Shown here: positions 7,201 through 14,922 of the stretch, piece by piece
How positions within the stretch are numbered: position 1 is the first letter of the stretch
How the letters are laid out: every line of letters begins with the position of its first letter
From: UBA2428 sp002343545
GTDB lineage: Bacteria > Bdellovibrionota > UBA2428
DNA length: 34,942 bases
NCBI GenBank assembly: GCA_937952285.1
Contig: CALFZE010000049.1
Coordinates: forward strand, 1-34,942
Reading direction: 5' to 3'
Translations under genes and position numbers: made by a program
The notes under the pieces: model-generated
Told to the model about the DNA's origin: nothing
The model's database searches: none
Seen by the model: the letters and a program-made list of their open reading frames with translations, nothing else

Positions 7201-9315
7201 CTTCTGCAGGGCCCAGTTGCGCCACGAGTCGGGGCTCTCGAAAGACGGCATCTCGAGAAACTTGAACTTTCGCTTCGAAAGGTCTTCCGGGATCCAGCTC
7301 GGAACGGCATCGCTCCACTTGGCGGTGCGCATTTTCCTCATGGCCTCGAGGAAAGGGAGCGAGCCCTCGCCCGGCACTTCAAGCTTCGTGCTTTGGAGCG
7401 CCGCCGGCACGAGTTTCTTCCATTCCGACACTTCCGAACGGGCCATCGCTTCGAGCAGCGGCGTCTCGACCTCGAGGAGCTTGATTTTGGTATCGACGAC
7501 CGACTTGGGAAGCTGCTCGGTCCAAGCGCGGACCTGAACCTTTCGAGTCAGGTTGAGGATATACTCGGTTTGGCCGCCTTCCGTGGGAACCTTCGTCATC
7601 GAATCCCAGGTGCTCTTCAGCTCGGGCGGGAGCTTCGGGAGGATCGAGCCGAGTCGGAGCGCGAGAACTTCGGGGGTGCTCGTCGAGTCGTCGAGCATTG
7701 GGATCCCGATGTTCCGGTTCCGCGATTTGTCCGGCTCGAGGTAGGAGATCCCGCGGATGGCCTCCTCGAAGCGAGGCCGCATTTGGCTGAATCCGTCTTT
7801 CGTCGGGTCGGTTCGGAGCGACGAGGTCCAGTAGGCGTTGAAGGCGCCGCCATCGCCCTTGCTCGGGATAAGTCCTTGGTATTCGAGAATGCGGTCGAGG
7901 TTCGTCTCGAAACTTTTTTTCTCCTCTTCGCTCGCTCCGTCGAAGATGCCGGCCCGGTAGCCCTTCGGGATTCCGAGCTCTTCCTTGTGACATCCGTCCG
8001 GAATCTCGAAGTCTTGGTGCCCGTGCGTGATGACGTTCGATTCGTTCGCGCGGATCTGGTTGTAGAGGATGAAGAGCGTCAGGCGCTTGAGCGCCTCGGC
8101 GTAGTTCTTGGCGCTCGGTCGGAGCATGTAGCCGTACATGTCCCGCGAGAGGATCATGATCGGATCGACGTCGAGCCGACGCATTTCGGAGTCTTTTTCG
8201 TCGGCGACGAGCCGCATGCCGTAGTTCGGGATTTCCTCGCGTTTTTCGGTCTTACCGGGGATTTCGCGCGTCGTTTGATTTGGAATGTAGGCGAGAAAAC
8301 TACGGCTCTCTTTCTCGTTCTCGCGCTTCGGCTTGCGGAGCGCGGGGATGACTTGCAGTCTTTCGATCTGACGTTCGGCGGCGAGACGAATTTTCTCGAG
8401 CTCGGTCTTCGGCGGGGGCGGAGCGAAGATCAGGGGGGTCGGGTAAGGTTCGATCGTCGTGGTCAGCTTGGGTTGAAGCGGAATTTTGCATTCTCGCGTG
8501 ACGGTGACGCGCACGTTCGGTTTGGGCGCTTTGCCGGCTTCGTCCGTCGATGACTTCCCCTTCATCAAGACCGATTGGCAAGCCTCGCTGCGCGCCTTGT
8601 CGTCCTCGGCGGCCTCGGCCATCTCTTTGCGTCGTTCTTCGTCGTTCTTGATGGAGGAAGCCCCGAAGAAGGTCTTGAAGAATCCCGCCTTCGTCGGTCC
8701 ACGGGTCACGTAGTCCTCGGCCGTGCTGCCCTTCGGAAGCACCTTCAACGGGATCCGCAGGGCGTAATCGGACCAGGGGCGCGGCGGCACCATGTCGGTC
8801 GCCAAGAGCAGATCCCGCCAAGGAAGGTAAACGTTCTCGATGTAGGCCTGGGTCGCCGCGAGTTGCTTTTTTCTTTGCGCGGGCGAATCGCTCGAGGCCG
8901 CGTAGTAACGCTCGATCGCCTCTTTCGTTTGGAGGACGAGCTTGTCGGACGCTTGCATGAACTCCTCCAGCGAGCGGCGATCGTTTCGCTTGAGGTTCGC
9001 GGCCGCCTGCGCCGCCGCTTCGCTGCGGTTCTTAGGCTTGCCGATGAGGGGATTCAGGCGCGCGCGGAGCGCTTCGCGGAACTTCGTGTAGCTCTGGGCC
9101 GACTCGGGAATGAGCTTCAGATAGTTGGCCGGGTCATAACCCTCGAAAGGATTGGGAGCCTGGGGCTCGGCCTTCGCTTCCTTGGGTTCTTCGGTGCTGG
9201 CGGGGCGTCGGGCCAGGTTTCCGGAAGATCCGCCGGGCGCGCACGCCGAAACGAGGAAGGCGAGCAGGACATGACCCGAAACAAGGCGTTGCCACAATGG
9301 ACGGACTCTTCCCAT
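4291..9315 (-). CDS. Giant lipoprotein of unknown function with HEISH motif
   Basis: A 1674-aa predicted lipoprotein: signal peptide, lipobox VSAC with Cys about residue 25, then a Pro/Glu/Lys-rich linker. The rest is mostly charged and helical and matches no family I can name. Two things stand out. An HEISH sequence (H850, E851, H854, followed by RLG) fits the HExxH zinc-protease core, but the third metzincin histidine is absent where expected; an HDLDH cluster lies about 1041-1045. A long hydrophobic Gly/Ala/Val stretch about 1132-1170 resembles a membrane hairpin or a pore-forming segment, followed by a second hydrophobic patch about 1210-1235. The upstream gap is 58 bp; no clear ribosome site is seen. 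Protease activity is a possibility only. Confidence 0.8.
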   Translation of the reverse strand: MGRVRPLWQRLVSGHVLLAFLVSACAPGGSSGNLARRPASTEEPKEAKAEPQAPNPFEGYDPANYLKLIPESAQSYTKFREALRARLNPLIGKPKNRSEAAAQAAANLKRNDRRSLEEFMQASDKLVLQTKEAIERYYAASSDSPAQRKKQLAATQAYIENVYLPWRDLLLATDMVPPRPWSDYALRIPLKVLPKGSTAEDYVTRGPTKAGFFKTFFGASSIKNDEERRKEMAEAAEDDKARSEACQSVLMKGKSSTDEAGKAPKPNVRVTVTRECKIPLQPKLTTTIEPYPTPLIFAPPPPKTELEKIRLAAERQIERLQVIPALRKPKRENEKESRSFLAYIPNQTTREIPGKTEKREEIPNYGMRLVADEKDSEMRRLDVDPIMILSRDMYGYMLRPSAKNYAEALKRLTLFILYNQIRANESNVITHGHQDFEIPDGCHKEELGIPKGYRAGIFDGASEEEKKSFETNLDRILEYQGLIPSKGDGGAFNAYWTSSLRTDPTKDGFSQMRPRFEEAIRGISYLEPDKSRNRNIGIPMLDDSTSTPEVLALRLGSILPKLPPELKSTWDSMTKVPTEGGQTEYILNLTRKVQVRAWTEQLPKSVVDTKIKLLEVETPLLEAMARSEVSEWKKLVPAALQSTKLEVPGEGSLPFLEAMRKMRTAKWSDAVPSWIPEDLSKRKFKFLEMPSFESPDSWRNWALQKIGNYLKNARDDRAWGFGLFDPPVKNACDRVGKECTKDPQAYYDHVLSVIKPALDERAFLPKLPIRRDELETVYPFLRSLWSLANAAGKLDFVEFSEWDYLKAQLDAPYPNLWAALRLSLLMEGQRVSKEKDLFGRQRFEIIPAFHEISHRLGFTPNSAPGGMSEKWTPLLNTATTRMPLDEVPGLRPLHVDGLLTMAEKKKIWGEFVEKNDEGNNFILRQRRNVDGDTFYSLIARLSDRTLLRDQDVEAAIREFAPSGDRAGSRLRRDLEEYRARAEAKDASFWFSLYLARGNPERQRQLALEHAKKQWEDNGRVDVDPSSEDYQFASPAEALLQHDLDHKKILYRQLISEGALNASLNARKQARELCAIDPIADPDNFKRLVYSTMKVQSEILARLGLEKLPPEAQEYLDKWFQSDKTQLQVGLLQGGLTIGAFLFTMGSCVVAFCVPALVLGVAAVGTGAYLAKDSIDDKLASEERESFAKASASLGLTDRESVDKYRNNNYGYTEAIANVLFTLPLLGVTAKAGQLTAASTSAFTRTAIREGLLGEIGRQAGLRMRGNPQAWREAMNAVKAAANDVNIKIAMYWVGLRSVSDDLATGVGDGLWAAIRRELLETPGQRTTQRVLATAEEINSSYAKQVAKHFRGGDEFANELRSYAKIAQKAGAKSERWVGRRATTQAAIEADPDSLVSSLRRWKYLRYPQWRINQLKKKFAKLDAFEAIADKVQGLSREAMETYIRENADEVGNALTEIFFRKHELAFYMFQQGVPMPTQLGSLTLGPRGVLLKEMSNARELLLFEKARADLALKLGFTDVTALIGQNANGAVIEFRNTLIVKGHGDALESFESQISEGVLRWTRQDGAAQKRLGRLPSMKKPHTDNIRTTLALPETAEDIRRILFMPESVEEEVLSAWLWRQIPKELYLGSTELQRVSTQMVDQLGNYGSAQDFDNYWDALRMYLTLKPNTPLGL

Positions 9316-9373
9316 GGATAAGTTATCGGAAGAAGGGACGGGAACTTTGAGTGCTTCGGCGTGTTGCCGGGCG

Positions 9374-9718
9374 TCAAGAGGGGGGTGGCGAGCTCTGGCG
9401 CCGCGTGCGCGCCTTTTGTAATTCCCGTCGAAGAATAAGCTTCGCGATTTCCATCGCTTGGGAAGCGAAGTCGCCGCTGCCCCGCAGCACGGTTTGAACT
9501 TTGGCTTCGGAGACGTCGAGGCGATAGAGGGTCTGCATCAGGGTGCGGCGGTCGTTTTCGAGCCAGCCCCGAACCTTCATGGCGACGCGCCCGAGCAGAA
9601 ACCGGAAAGGGTCGTCGGGCGAAGCGTCGCCTCTCTCGAGGGCCCAACGCTCGGCGACGTCACGAATTTCTTCGGGGTGCCATTCGGCTTCGCTCGACGC
9701 GGTGGGTTTGTCAGCCAT
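9374..9718 (-). CDS. Small conserved-looking hypothetical protein
   Basis: A 114-aa soluble, helical protein without signal peptide. Its core pattern, a 'DRRTLMQTLYRLDVSE' block followed by an 'AKLILRREL' helix, recalls small uncharacterised proteins that I remember from Bacteroidota and cyanobacteria; their function is unknown to me. The C-terminus is basic and then Ser/Pro-rich. It is divergent from glpQ, with 52 bp between the start codons, and lies 58 bp upstream of the giant lipoprotein on the same strand, so the two may be cotranscribed. A longer frame on the same strand (to 9647) and one on the plus strand are judged shadows. Confidence 0.65.
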   Translation of the reverse strand: MADKPTASSEAEWHPEEIRDVAERWALERGDASPDDPFRFLLGRVAMKVRGWLENDRRTLMQTLYRLDVSEAKVQTVLRGSGDFASQAMEIAKLILRRELQKARTRRQSSPPPS

Positions 9719-9770
9719 CGCGGCTCAGCCTACTCTGCTCGTGACGAGTTGAACAACGGAGGAGTTTGGC

Positions 9771-10817
9771 ATGAAGCAGAGTCTCGTGGTCCTTTCCGCC
9801 CTGACCCTTTTGAGTTGCGCTTCGGTCGCGGATTCGACCGGCGCGAAGGCTTCGCGCCGCGCCCGCCCGCTCGTGATCGCGCATCGCGGGGCCTCGGGTT
9901 ACCTGCCCGAGCACACGATCGAGGCCTACGCGAAGGCCATCGAGATGGGCGCGGACTTCATCGAACCGGACCTCGTCTCGACGAAAGACGGCGTCCTCAT
10001 CGCCCGGCATGAGAACGAGATCTCGGGAACGACGGACGTCGCGACCAAGTTTCCGCGTCGCAAGGCGAAGAAGACGATCGACGGCGCCAAGGTCGAAGGA
10101 TGGTTCACCGAGGACTTCACTTACGCCGAGATCCGCAGCTTGCGGGCCAACGAGCGTCTCGAATCGCGTGACCAGTCCTCGAACGGAAAGTTCCTCGTGC
10201 CGACTTTCGAGGAAGTCGTCGCGCTCGCGAAGCGCGAATCGAAGCTGCGGGGTCGCACGATCGGGGTCTACCCCGAAACCAAGCATCCGACCTACTTCCG
10301 CTCGATCGGTTTGCCGCTCGAGGAGCGGCTCGTGAAAGTCCTCGACGCGAACGGCTGGACCGACAAGGAAGCCCCCGTTTTCGTGCAATCCTTTGAGTAC
10401 TCGAATCTCAAAGCCCTGCGCGCGATGACGGGCGTGCGGCTCGTGTTTTTGTTGGAATCCCCGGATTCGCGGCCCTACGACTTCGTCGTCGCGCGGGACC
10501 CGCGGCGTTACGTCGACTTCGTCTCGCCGGCGGGACTCCGGGATCTCGCGACTTTCGTCGACGGCATCGGCCCGAACAAGCGCTACATCCGCCCCGAGAA
10601 CCCGCTGACGAAGAAGCTGCTGGCGCCGACCCGACTCGTCGAGCAGGCGCACGCCGCCGGGCTCGTCGTGCACCCGTGGACCTTCCGTAGCGACAAGCCC
10701 TTCCTTCACGCGTCCTACGGCGGCGACCCCGCCAAGGAGTACAAGGAATTCTACGATCTCGGCGTGGACGGAGTCTTCTCGGACTTCAGCGACCACGCCG
10801 TCCGCGCCCGCGAGTAA
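9771..10817 (+). CDS. glpQ: Glycerophosphodiester phosphodiesterase GlpQ, lipoprotein
   Basis: GlpQ hydrolyses glycerophosphodiesters, released by phospholipid breakdown, to glycerol-3-phosphate and the alcohol. The 348-aa protein begins with a lipoprotein signal (LLSC, Cys about 16), so it is probably anchored in the envelope. The GDPD catalytic core is complete: the VIAHRGASG block with H38, EPD (E65, D67) as metal ligands, and H80. Similarity to E. coli periplasmic GlpQ runs to the end (GIGPNKR, VVHPWTFRSDK, DGVFSDF). A strong GGAGGAG ribosome site lies at 9758-9764, fixing the start. Its TAA stop (10815-10817) overlaps the left arm of the terminator hairpin. For a predator it could help salvage prey lipid head groups; that is inference. 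Confidence 0.95.
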   Translation: MKQSLVVLSALTLLSCASVADSTGAKASRRARPLVIAHRGASGYLPEHTIEAYAKAIEMGADFIEPDLVSTKDGVLIARHENEISGTTDVATKFPRRKAKKTIDGAKVEGWFTEDFTYAEIRSLRANERLESRDQSSNGKFLVPTFEEVVALAKRESKLRGRTIGVYPETKHPTYFRSIGLPLEERLVKVLDANGWTDKEAPVFVQSFEYSNLKALRAMTGVRLVFLLESPDSRPYDFVVARDPRRYVDFVSPAGLRDLATFVDGIGPNKRYIRPENPLTKKLLAPTRLVEQAHAAGLVVHPWTFRSDKPFLHASYGGDPAKEYKEFYDLGVDGVFSDFSDHAVRARE

Positions 10818-10899
10818 AAAAGGCGTCAGGCTCTTTTTGGTTCAGCGCTTGCGTCATTTGACGCGCTTGCTGAACCAAAAAGAGCCTGACGCCTTTTTT
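10816..10899. terminator. 31-bp perfect bidirectional terminator with nested hairpin
   Basis: The arms 10816-10846 and 10869-10899 are perfect reverse complements (31 bp), beginning with six A and ending with six T, so either strand gives a GC-containing stem followed by a U tract. The 22-base loop contains a second hairpin (10851-10855 pairing with 10860-10864). It lies between the convergent glpQ and 2OG-oxygenase genes and should terminate both. The stem is much longer than needed for intrinsic termination. Confidence 0.92.
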
Positions 10900-10912
10900 G
10901 CTAGGCCTGGCT

Positions 10913-10940
10913 GGCCGCGCCTAGCCGGCCGCGCCTAGCC
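10913..10940. repeat. 14-bp perfect tandem duplication at a gene end
   Basis: GGCCGCGCCTAGCC occurs at 10913-10926 and again directly at 10927-10940. The second copy contains the stop codon of the oxygenase gene (TAG on the minus strand, 10935-10937), and the first repeats the same TAG downstream. It looks like a recent slippage duplication, neutral because the stop was duplicated with it. Confidence 0.85.
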
Positions 10941-11528
10941 GTAGTTGAAGCTGACGCTGATGCGGGGGGTTTTGGCCGCCGTGCGGCTGGGCTCGACCTC
11001 GTGGCGGAGCCAGCTTTCGAAGAGCACGAGCGATCCGGCCTTCGGCGCGAAACGCACGAAAAGATCGGGTCGCGCGGGCGCGCCCATGAATTTGGAGAGC
11101 CGCGGGTCCTCGACCTTGAAGTCGCCGCCGCCCGGGGGCGTCTGCACGTAGTAGGTTCCGCTCAGTACCGACTGTGGGTGCAGATGCAGGGAATGCGCGC
11201 AGCCCGGGCCCATGACGTTCACCCAGCAGCTCGTCATCTCGAGCTTGCGTCCGTCCAGATCGAGGCCCAGCGCCCGCACGTAACGTTTTACGTGACGGTT
11301 CATGCGCAACTCGAAGTCGAGGAAGGTCGAAGAAATCCGGTGCAGCTCGCTCATGGAGCCGTACGAGGTGTAGCCGCCGTAGTAGTTCTCGCGGCTCCAC
11401 TCGAGCCCGGATTCGTCTTCGCGTTGAAGTCGCGCGACGTCTTGAAGTATCTCCCGGTTCAGCTTCGTGACCGAGGGCGAAAGACGATCGGAATAGAGGA
11501 GGGTCGGAAAGAGGCGATGAACGGCCAT
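10935..11528 (-). CDS. Putative 2OG-Fe(II) oxygenase (TIGR02466-like)
   Basis: A 197-aa cytosolic protein of the TIGR02466/PF13759 type: putative 2-oxoglutarate and iron dependent oxygenases often found in phages and marine bacteria. The signature parts are an N-terminal LFPTLLY start, a WVNVMGPG strand, HLHPQSVLSGTYYV (histidines 115/117), a GDFKVEDPR block, ESWLRHEVEP (His 176) and RISVSFN (Arg 189, expected to bind the 2OG carboxylate). The substrate is unknown; the family is thought to hydroxylate amino acids or small molecules. Its start lies 2 bases from the stop of the exported-protein gene upstream (11531), so it is probably the last gene of that operon, although it carries no export signal. 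The terminator at 10816-10899 follows it. Confidence 0.85.
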   Translation of the reverse strand: MAVHRLFPTLLYSDRLSPSVTKLNREILQDVARLQREDESGLEWSRENYYGGYTSYGSMSELHRISSTFLDFELRMNRHVKRYVRALGLDLDGRKLEMTSCWVNVMGPGCAHSLHLHPQSVLSGTYYVQTPPGGGDFKVEDPRLSKFMGAPARPDLFVRFAPKAGSLVLFESWLRHEVEPSRTAAKTPRISVSFNYG

Positions 11529-11530
11529 CC

Positions 11531-12244
11531 CTAGAGACTATCAATGGCGACGTGGATCGTCATCTCGGCGCCGCCCATCTCGTTCTTTCGTTCGATCCGG
11601 AAGGCGTTTTCGGCGAAATCGAGGCGAACCCGACAGGCCGTCGGGATTCGGTTCGGGTCGCGGCTCAGCGTGAAGTCCAGGCTCAGGCCGCCCGACGAGA
11701 AGGGGGCGGGCTCGGAGGCTCCGTAGGCGTCGCCGCGAAAGGGCGTGCGGACGCGCTCGCCCTTCCAGGGAGCCTCGAAGTCGCAAGACCAGCTGGCGGC
11801 GAAGGTCAGGCCGGCTTCGCGCACGCCGGCGGGGCCGCTCGCGTCGACCAGCAGAACGGAGCTCGAGGGCGGGGGTGCCTTGGCGGGGGCGATGTAGCAG
11901 AACTCGGCGAAATAGGCGCTTCCGTAGCTTTCGCTCGAGAACGCGTAGCGGAGGTTGCGCAGCTTCGTCGCGAAGGGATCGCGGTTTCGCGCGTGCAAGG
12001 CTTCGCTGCGACCGGGTTTCTGGGCGCTGAACTCGACGGCGTAAGAAGCGGGCGGGCGGTCGGCTTCGCGGGCTTCCTCGACGGTCGCGTTCAGGCGATC
12101 GGAGCCGAGGCTCGCTTCCGCCGCGGCGAGGCGCGAGATGCCGGCGTTGCAGGGGTAGAGCGCGCCGCCGTCGGCCCAGCGGAGCTCGAACGCGGCGACT
12201 TTCAGCGTGAGGCCACCGAGCAGGCCCAAGAGGAGCCCTCTCAT
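11531..12244 (-). CDS. Exported protein of unknown function, paralogue of the 13876-14922 product
   Basis: A 237-aa protein with an N-terminal signal peptide (Leu/Gly-rich, cleaved about VAA-F). The start is taken at ATG 12244 because it overlaps the upstream stop as ATGA (12241-12244), a sign of translational coupling; the open frame extending further upstream is antisense-type shadow. It aligns over most of its length with the 348-aa product encoded at 13876-14922: ALYPCNAG matches SMYACNAG, SYGSAYFAEFCY matches LYGAEYFVDICY, and TACRVRLDF matches RFCKVRYLF. The shared Cys pairs suggest disulfides in the periplasm or outside. I recognise no named domain. Confidence 0.8.
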   Translation of the reverse strand: MRGLLLGLLGGLTLKVAAFELRWADGGALYPCNAGISRLAAAEASLGSDRLNATVEEAREADRPPASYAVEFSAQKPGRSEALHARNRDPFATKLRNLRYAFSSESYGSAYFAEFCYIAPAKAPPPSSSVLLVDASGPAGVREAGLTFAASWSCDFEAPWKGERVRTPFRGDAYGASEPAPFSSGGLSLDFTLSRDPNRIPTACRVRLDFAENAFRIERKNEMGGAEMTIHVAIDSL

Positions 12245-13812
12245 CGCGAGCTCCGGGGGGCGCACTCGACCGAGGGGAGGGCCCCGCGCCGGTCGTAGGT
12301 GCGGAAATACTTCGAGGCGCGCTGCATGCGGAAGTCGTCGAGCTGATAGGTACCGTCGTCGCCCACGCCGCGCACGCGGAAGCTCGTCGTGAGCTTGAGC
12401 AGGGACTTGTCCTTGCCCGTCACGCGGCAGCGTCCCGAGGAAGCTTCGCAGACGCTCTCGTAGTAAGGCGGCCAATGCTGAGGAGGCGTGAAGTTGTAGA
12501 GTCGTTCGATGGCCTTCTGCAGTTCGGTCTCGATGTCGCCGCCGCTGAGTTGGGGCAGGGCCGCGATCGCCTGAAGGGGCACCAGGTCCGAGATGACGTT
12601 CAGCGGCGCGATGACGTCGAGACCCGCGGTGCCCAGGACGCTCTTCAGGTCGATGAGCATCTGCTGAACGCCGCTCAGGAAGATTTGGTAGTCCTCGGTC
12701 GGGTCGATGACGTCGACGCTGACTTCGTAGCGGCGGCCCGGCCGGAGGTCCAGGCCTTCGAGGATATGCGTATGCCCACGCAAGACGCCGCGCCAACGGG
12801 GCGCGATCGAGTTTCCGTACGACCACGTATCGAGGAACTCGCGCTTGCCCGAAGGCAGGATCTCGGCGAACTCGACCTCACCGGCGACGGTCTGAAAGAA
12901 ATCGGCCGGCGAGGTGCAGAGCCCCGCCTGGCAGCGGGTGGCCATCTCGTTCGCGCCGATGAGACCCAGGTTGAGCTGGGTGCGTCCTTCGCCGAGCGGG
13001 CGCAGGGAGATCGGTCCTTGGTGGAGCTCCGTCGTGTAGACCGAGGGCCAGCGCGGTGCCTCGGTGCCGAGGTCGTCCGAGAGCGAGAGGAGATCAGAGC
13101 CGGGCAGCAGCGAGTAGCGCACCCGGGTGCTGCCGATCTGGTCGAGGTCGGTCGAAAGACCCGAGGCGTCGGCCGCGACGTAGACGTCCAAGCTCGCGTC
13201 GATGTCCTTGGGGTGCAGTCCGCCCGCGCGCAGCGTTTCGCGCCGGGCGCAGCCTTCGACCTGCGCCGTCGCGACGGCGAGGTTGTAGTACGGCAAGATT
13301 TCGAGGAAGCAGAGGTCGCCTTCGAGCTCGATCTTGTCGGGACCGAGTCGTTTCACCCGGCAGGTTTTCTGGTCTTCGGGGTAAACGAGGGGGCGGCCGT
13401 TCAGCTCGGTGACCTGGACGCGCGTGCAGGCCCGGAGGGTGCGGAACTGCTCGCCGAAGAAGCTCTTCCGAGCTTCGAAGCCGGGATCGGCGGCGAGCGG
13501 GGCGTCGCGCAGGCGGCAGCCGTCGTCGACGAGTTGGCCATCGTGGGACTTGTCGCGCACGTCGGAGTTGATCTTGGTCGAGCGGAGGGCGAGGGTCAGC
13601 ATGAGAAAACGCCCGGCGGAAGCTTGGCACCGGTCGACGAGCGAGGGACGCTGCGCGCGGATGTTCCCTTCGATGAAGATGCGTTGCACCCCCGTTTCGT
13701 AGGCGCTGAAGTAGTTCAGGCGCGCATCCTTCGTCATCGTGCACGCGAAAGCCGGAACGGCCGTGGCCGCGGCGATCGCGAGGGCCGTGCGAACCGCAAG
13801 GCGTTTGCTCAT
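12241..13812 (-). CDS. Exported protein of unknown function (523 aa)
   Basis: A signal peptide with an AFA cleavage site is followed by a 500-residue secreted protein with about a dozen Cys, so probably disulfide-bonded. No family is recognised. The middle section has a 'GVLRGHTHILEGLDLRPGRRYEVSVDVIDP' stretch that looks like beta-sandwich strands, followed by a hydrophobic helix-rich part (LIDLKSVLGTAGLDVIAPLNVISD). The start ATG at 13812 has GAGAGGA upstream. Its stop overlaps the next gene's start by four bases (ATGA), so they are coupled. The intrinsic terminator at 13826-13857 sits between this gene and the upstream member of the run and may lower its expression. Confidence 0.78.
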   Translation of the reverse strand: MSKRLAVRTALAIAAATAVPAFACTMTKDARLNYFSAYETGVQRIFIEGNIRAQRPSLVDRCQASAGRFLMLTLALRSTKINSDVRDKSHDGQLVDDGCRLRDAPLAADPGFEARKSFFGEQFRTLRACTRVQVTELNGRPLVYPEDQKTCRVKRLGPDKIELEGDLCFLEILPYYNLAVATAQVEGCARRETLRAGGLHPKDIDASLDVYVAADASGLSTDLDQIGSTRVRYSLLPGSDLLSLSDDLGTEAPRWPSVYTTELHQGPISLRPLGEGRTQLNLGLIGANEMATRCQAGLCTSPADFFQTVAGEVEFAEILPSGKREFLDTWSYGNSIAPRWRGVLRGHTHILEGLDLRPGRRYEVSVDVIDPTEDYQIFLSGVQQMLIDLKSVLGTAGLDVIAPLNVISDLVPLQAIAALPQLSGGDIETELQKAIERLYNFTPPQHWPPYYESVCEASSGRCRVTGKDKSLLKLTTSFRVRGVGDDGTYQLDDFRMQRASKYFRTYDRRGALPSVECAPRSSR

Positions 13813-13825
13813 GGGGATCCTCTCG

Positions 13826-13857
13826 GAAAAAGGGGGCGGACCGCGACGGTCCGCCCC
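13826..13857 (-). terminator. Intrinsic terminator between two exported-protein genes
   Basis: On the minus strand an 11-bp GC-rich stem (13833-13843 with 13847-13857) is followed by a T run (13831-13826). It follows the stop of the 13876-14922 gene by about 20 bases and directly precedes the ribosome site of the 523-aa gene. It may act as a partial terminator setting a high/low expression step within the run, with readthrough feeding the downstream genes. Confidence 0.85.
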
Positions 13858-13875
13858 GGGCTTGGCAAAGCGTTC

Positions 13876-14922
13876 TTACATTTCGCCTTCTTCGATGTCC
13901 GTGTACGTGCAGAGCTCGGCGCCGTGGCGTTGCCACTTGCGGAGGTTCACGCCCGTGGCCTGCGAAGCGTTCGTTTCCTTGAAGAGGTAACGAACCTTGC
14001 AGAAGCGCGGGGTGTACTGGCCGTTCGCCGTGATCCAGTGCTGGCCGAGCGAGCCCCCGAAGAGATCGAGGGCCGAAGCGGAGATCGAGCTGTAGCTCGA
14101 AGCCGAGTAGTGGTCGGCCGCTTCGAACGCGCCGGTCGGCACGCCGTTCGAGCCGAGCTTGAACGCGGCCGAGGTGTCGGTCGTGTTGTAGGCGTTCACG
14201 TTGTTACGCGCGAGCTTGTACGTGCCGATGCCCTGTTGGTCGCAAACGAGGAACGCCTGCACCTTGAGGCCGGCGAGCTCGGTGTACTTCTTGCCGTCGA
14301 CCGTGCCCGGGATGACGAGGCCGTCACGGCTGTTGTCGCCGGGGTTCACGCCCGTCGCGAGGAAGTCCGTGGCCGAAGCTTGCGCGCCGAACGAGAAGTT
14401 CGCGAGCACGCCGTCTTCGAAGTACTCGATCTGGGGACCGCGGTAGCAGATGTCCACGAAGTATTCCGCGCCGTAGAGCTCGGAACCGAGGTTGAAGGAC
14501 AGCTCCTTGATGCGCTTCTTCCACGAGGTTTGCTCGTCGAGCGCGGTCTTCCAGTTGCCGTCGCCTTGGCCCGTGACGCGCGTCACGTTCGTGTCGCCGG
14601 TCGTGCCGTTGTCCTTCCAGTCGGAGTGCGTGACCGAGAAGTAGTTCATGAGGTAGTCGCCGCCGTTGTCGCCCGAGCAGATGCAACGCGTGTGGCAGAC
14701 CGTGCCGTCGGCGCAGCTGTTCGGCGTGCAGGTGTTCGTCGTGCCTTCGAAGTAGCAAACTTGCTTGTTGAGGGCCGGCGAGCGAAGGCCCGCGTTGCAG
14801 GCGTACATGCTCGGGCCCGAGCTGAACACCTTGAACTTGAAGCGGAGCGAGATCGCGTCCGCGTTCTGGGTCATGGCCACGAGGGCCAGGAGGGCCGAAG
14901 CCCGTTTCAGGATCTGGAACAT
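13876..14922 (-). CDS. Cys-rich exported protein of unknown function (348 aa)
   Basis: The start ATG has an excellent AAGGAGA ribosome site and the product begins with a typical signal peptide (cleavage about ADA-I). A Cys-rich loop lies about residues 56-85 (CYF, CTPNSC, VCHTRCIC), just before an LMNYF block; further Cys pairs occur to the C-terminus. Many Asn, Thr, Ser, Gly and Tyr residues and low charge are typical of an extracellular or surface protein. It is a longer paralogue of the 237-aa product encoded at 11531-12244, the extra length being the Cys-rich insert and a central Ser/Thr/Asn-rich part. The strong ribosome site and the terminator right behind it suggest this is the highly expressed member of the cluster. 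Confidence 0.82.
   Translation of the reverse strand: MFQILKRASALLALVAMTQNADAISLRFKFKVFSSGPSMYACNAGLRSPALNKQVCYFEGTTNTCTPNSCADGTVCHTRCICSGDNGGDYLMNYFSVTHSDWKDNGTTGDTNVTRVTGQGDGNWKTALDEQTSWKKRIKELSFNLGSELYGAEYFVDICYRGPQIEYFEDGVLANFSFGAQASATDFLATGVNPGDNSRDGLVIPGTVDGKKYTELAGLKVQAFLVCDQQGIGTYKLARNNVNAYNTTDTSAAFKLGSNGVPTGAFEAADHYSASSYSSISASALDLFGGSLGQHWITANGQYTPRFCKVRYLFKETNASQATGVNLRKWQRHGAELCTYTDIEEGEM

Noticed and set aside
12245..12826. N-terminal extension of the 237-aa exported protein frame
   Set aside because: It overlaps the 523-aa gene in another frame, and the ATG at 12244 begins a proper signal peptide with an ATGA coupling overlap.
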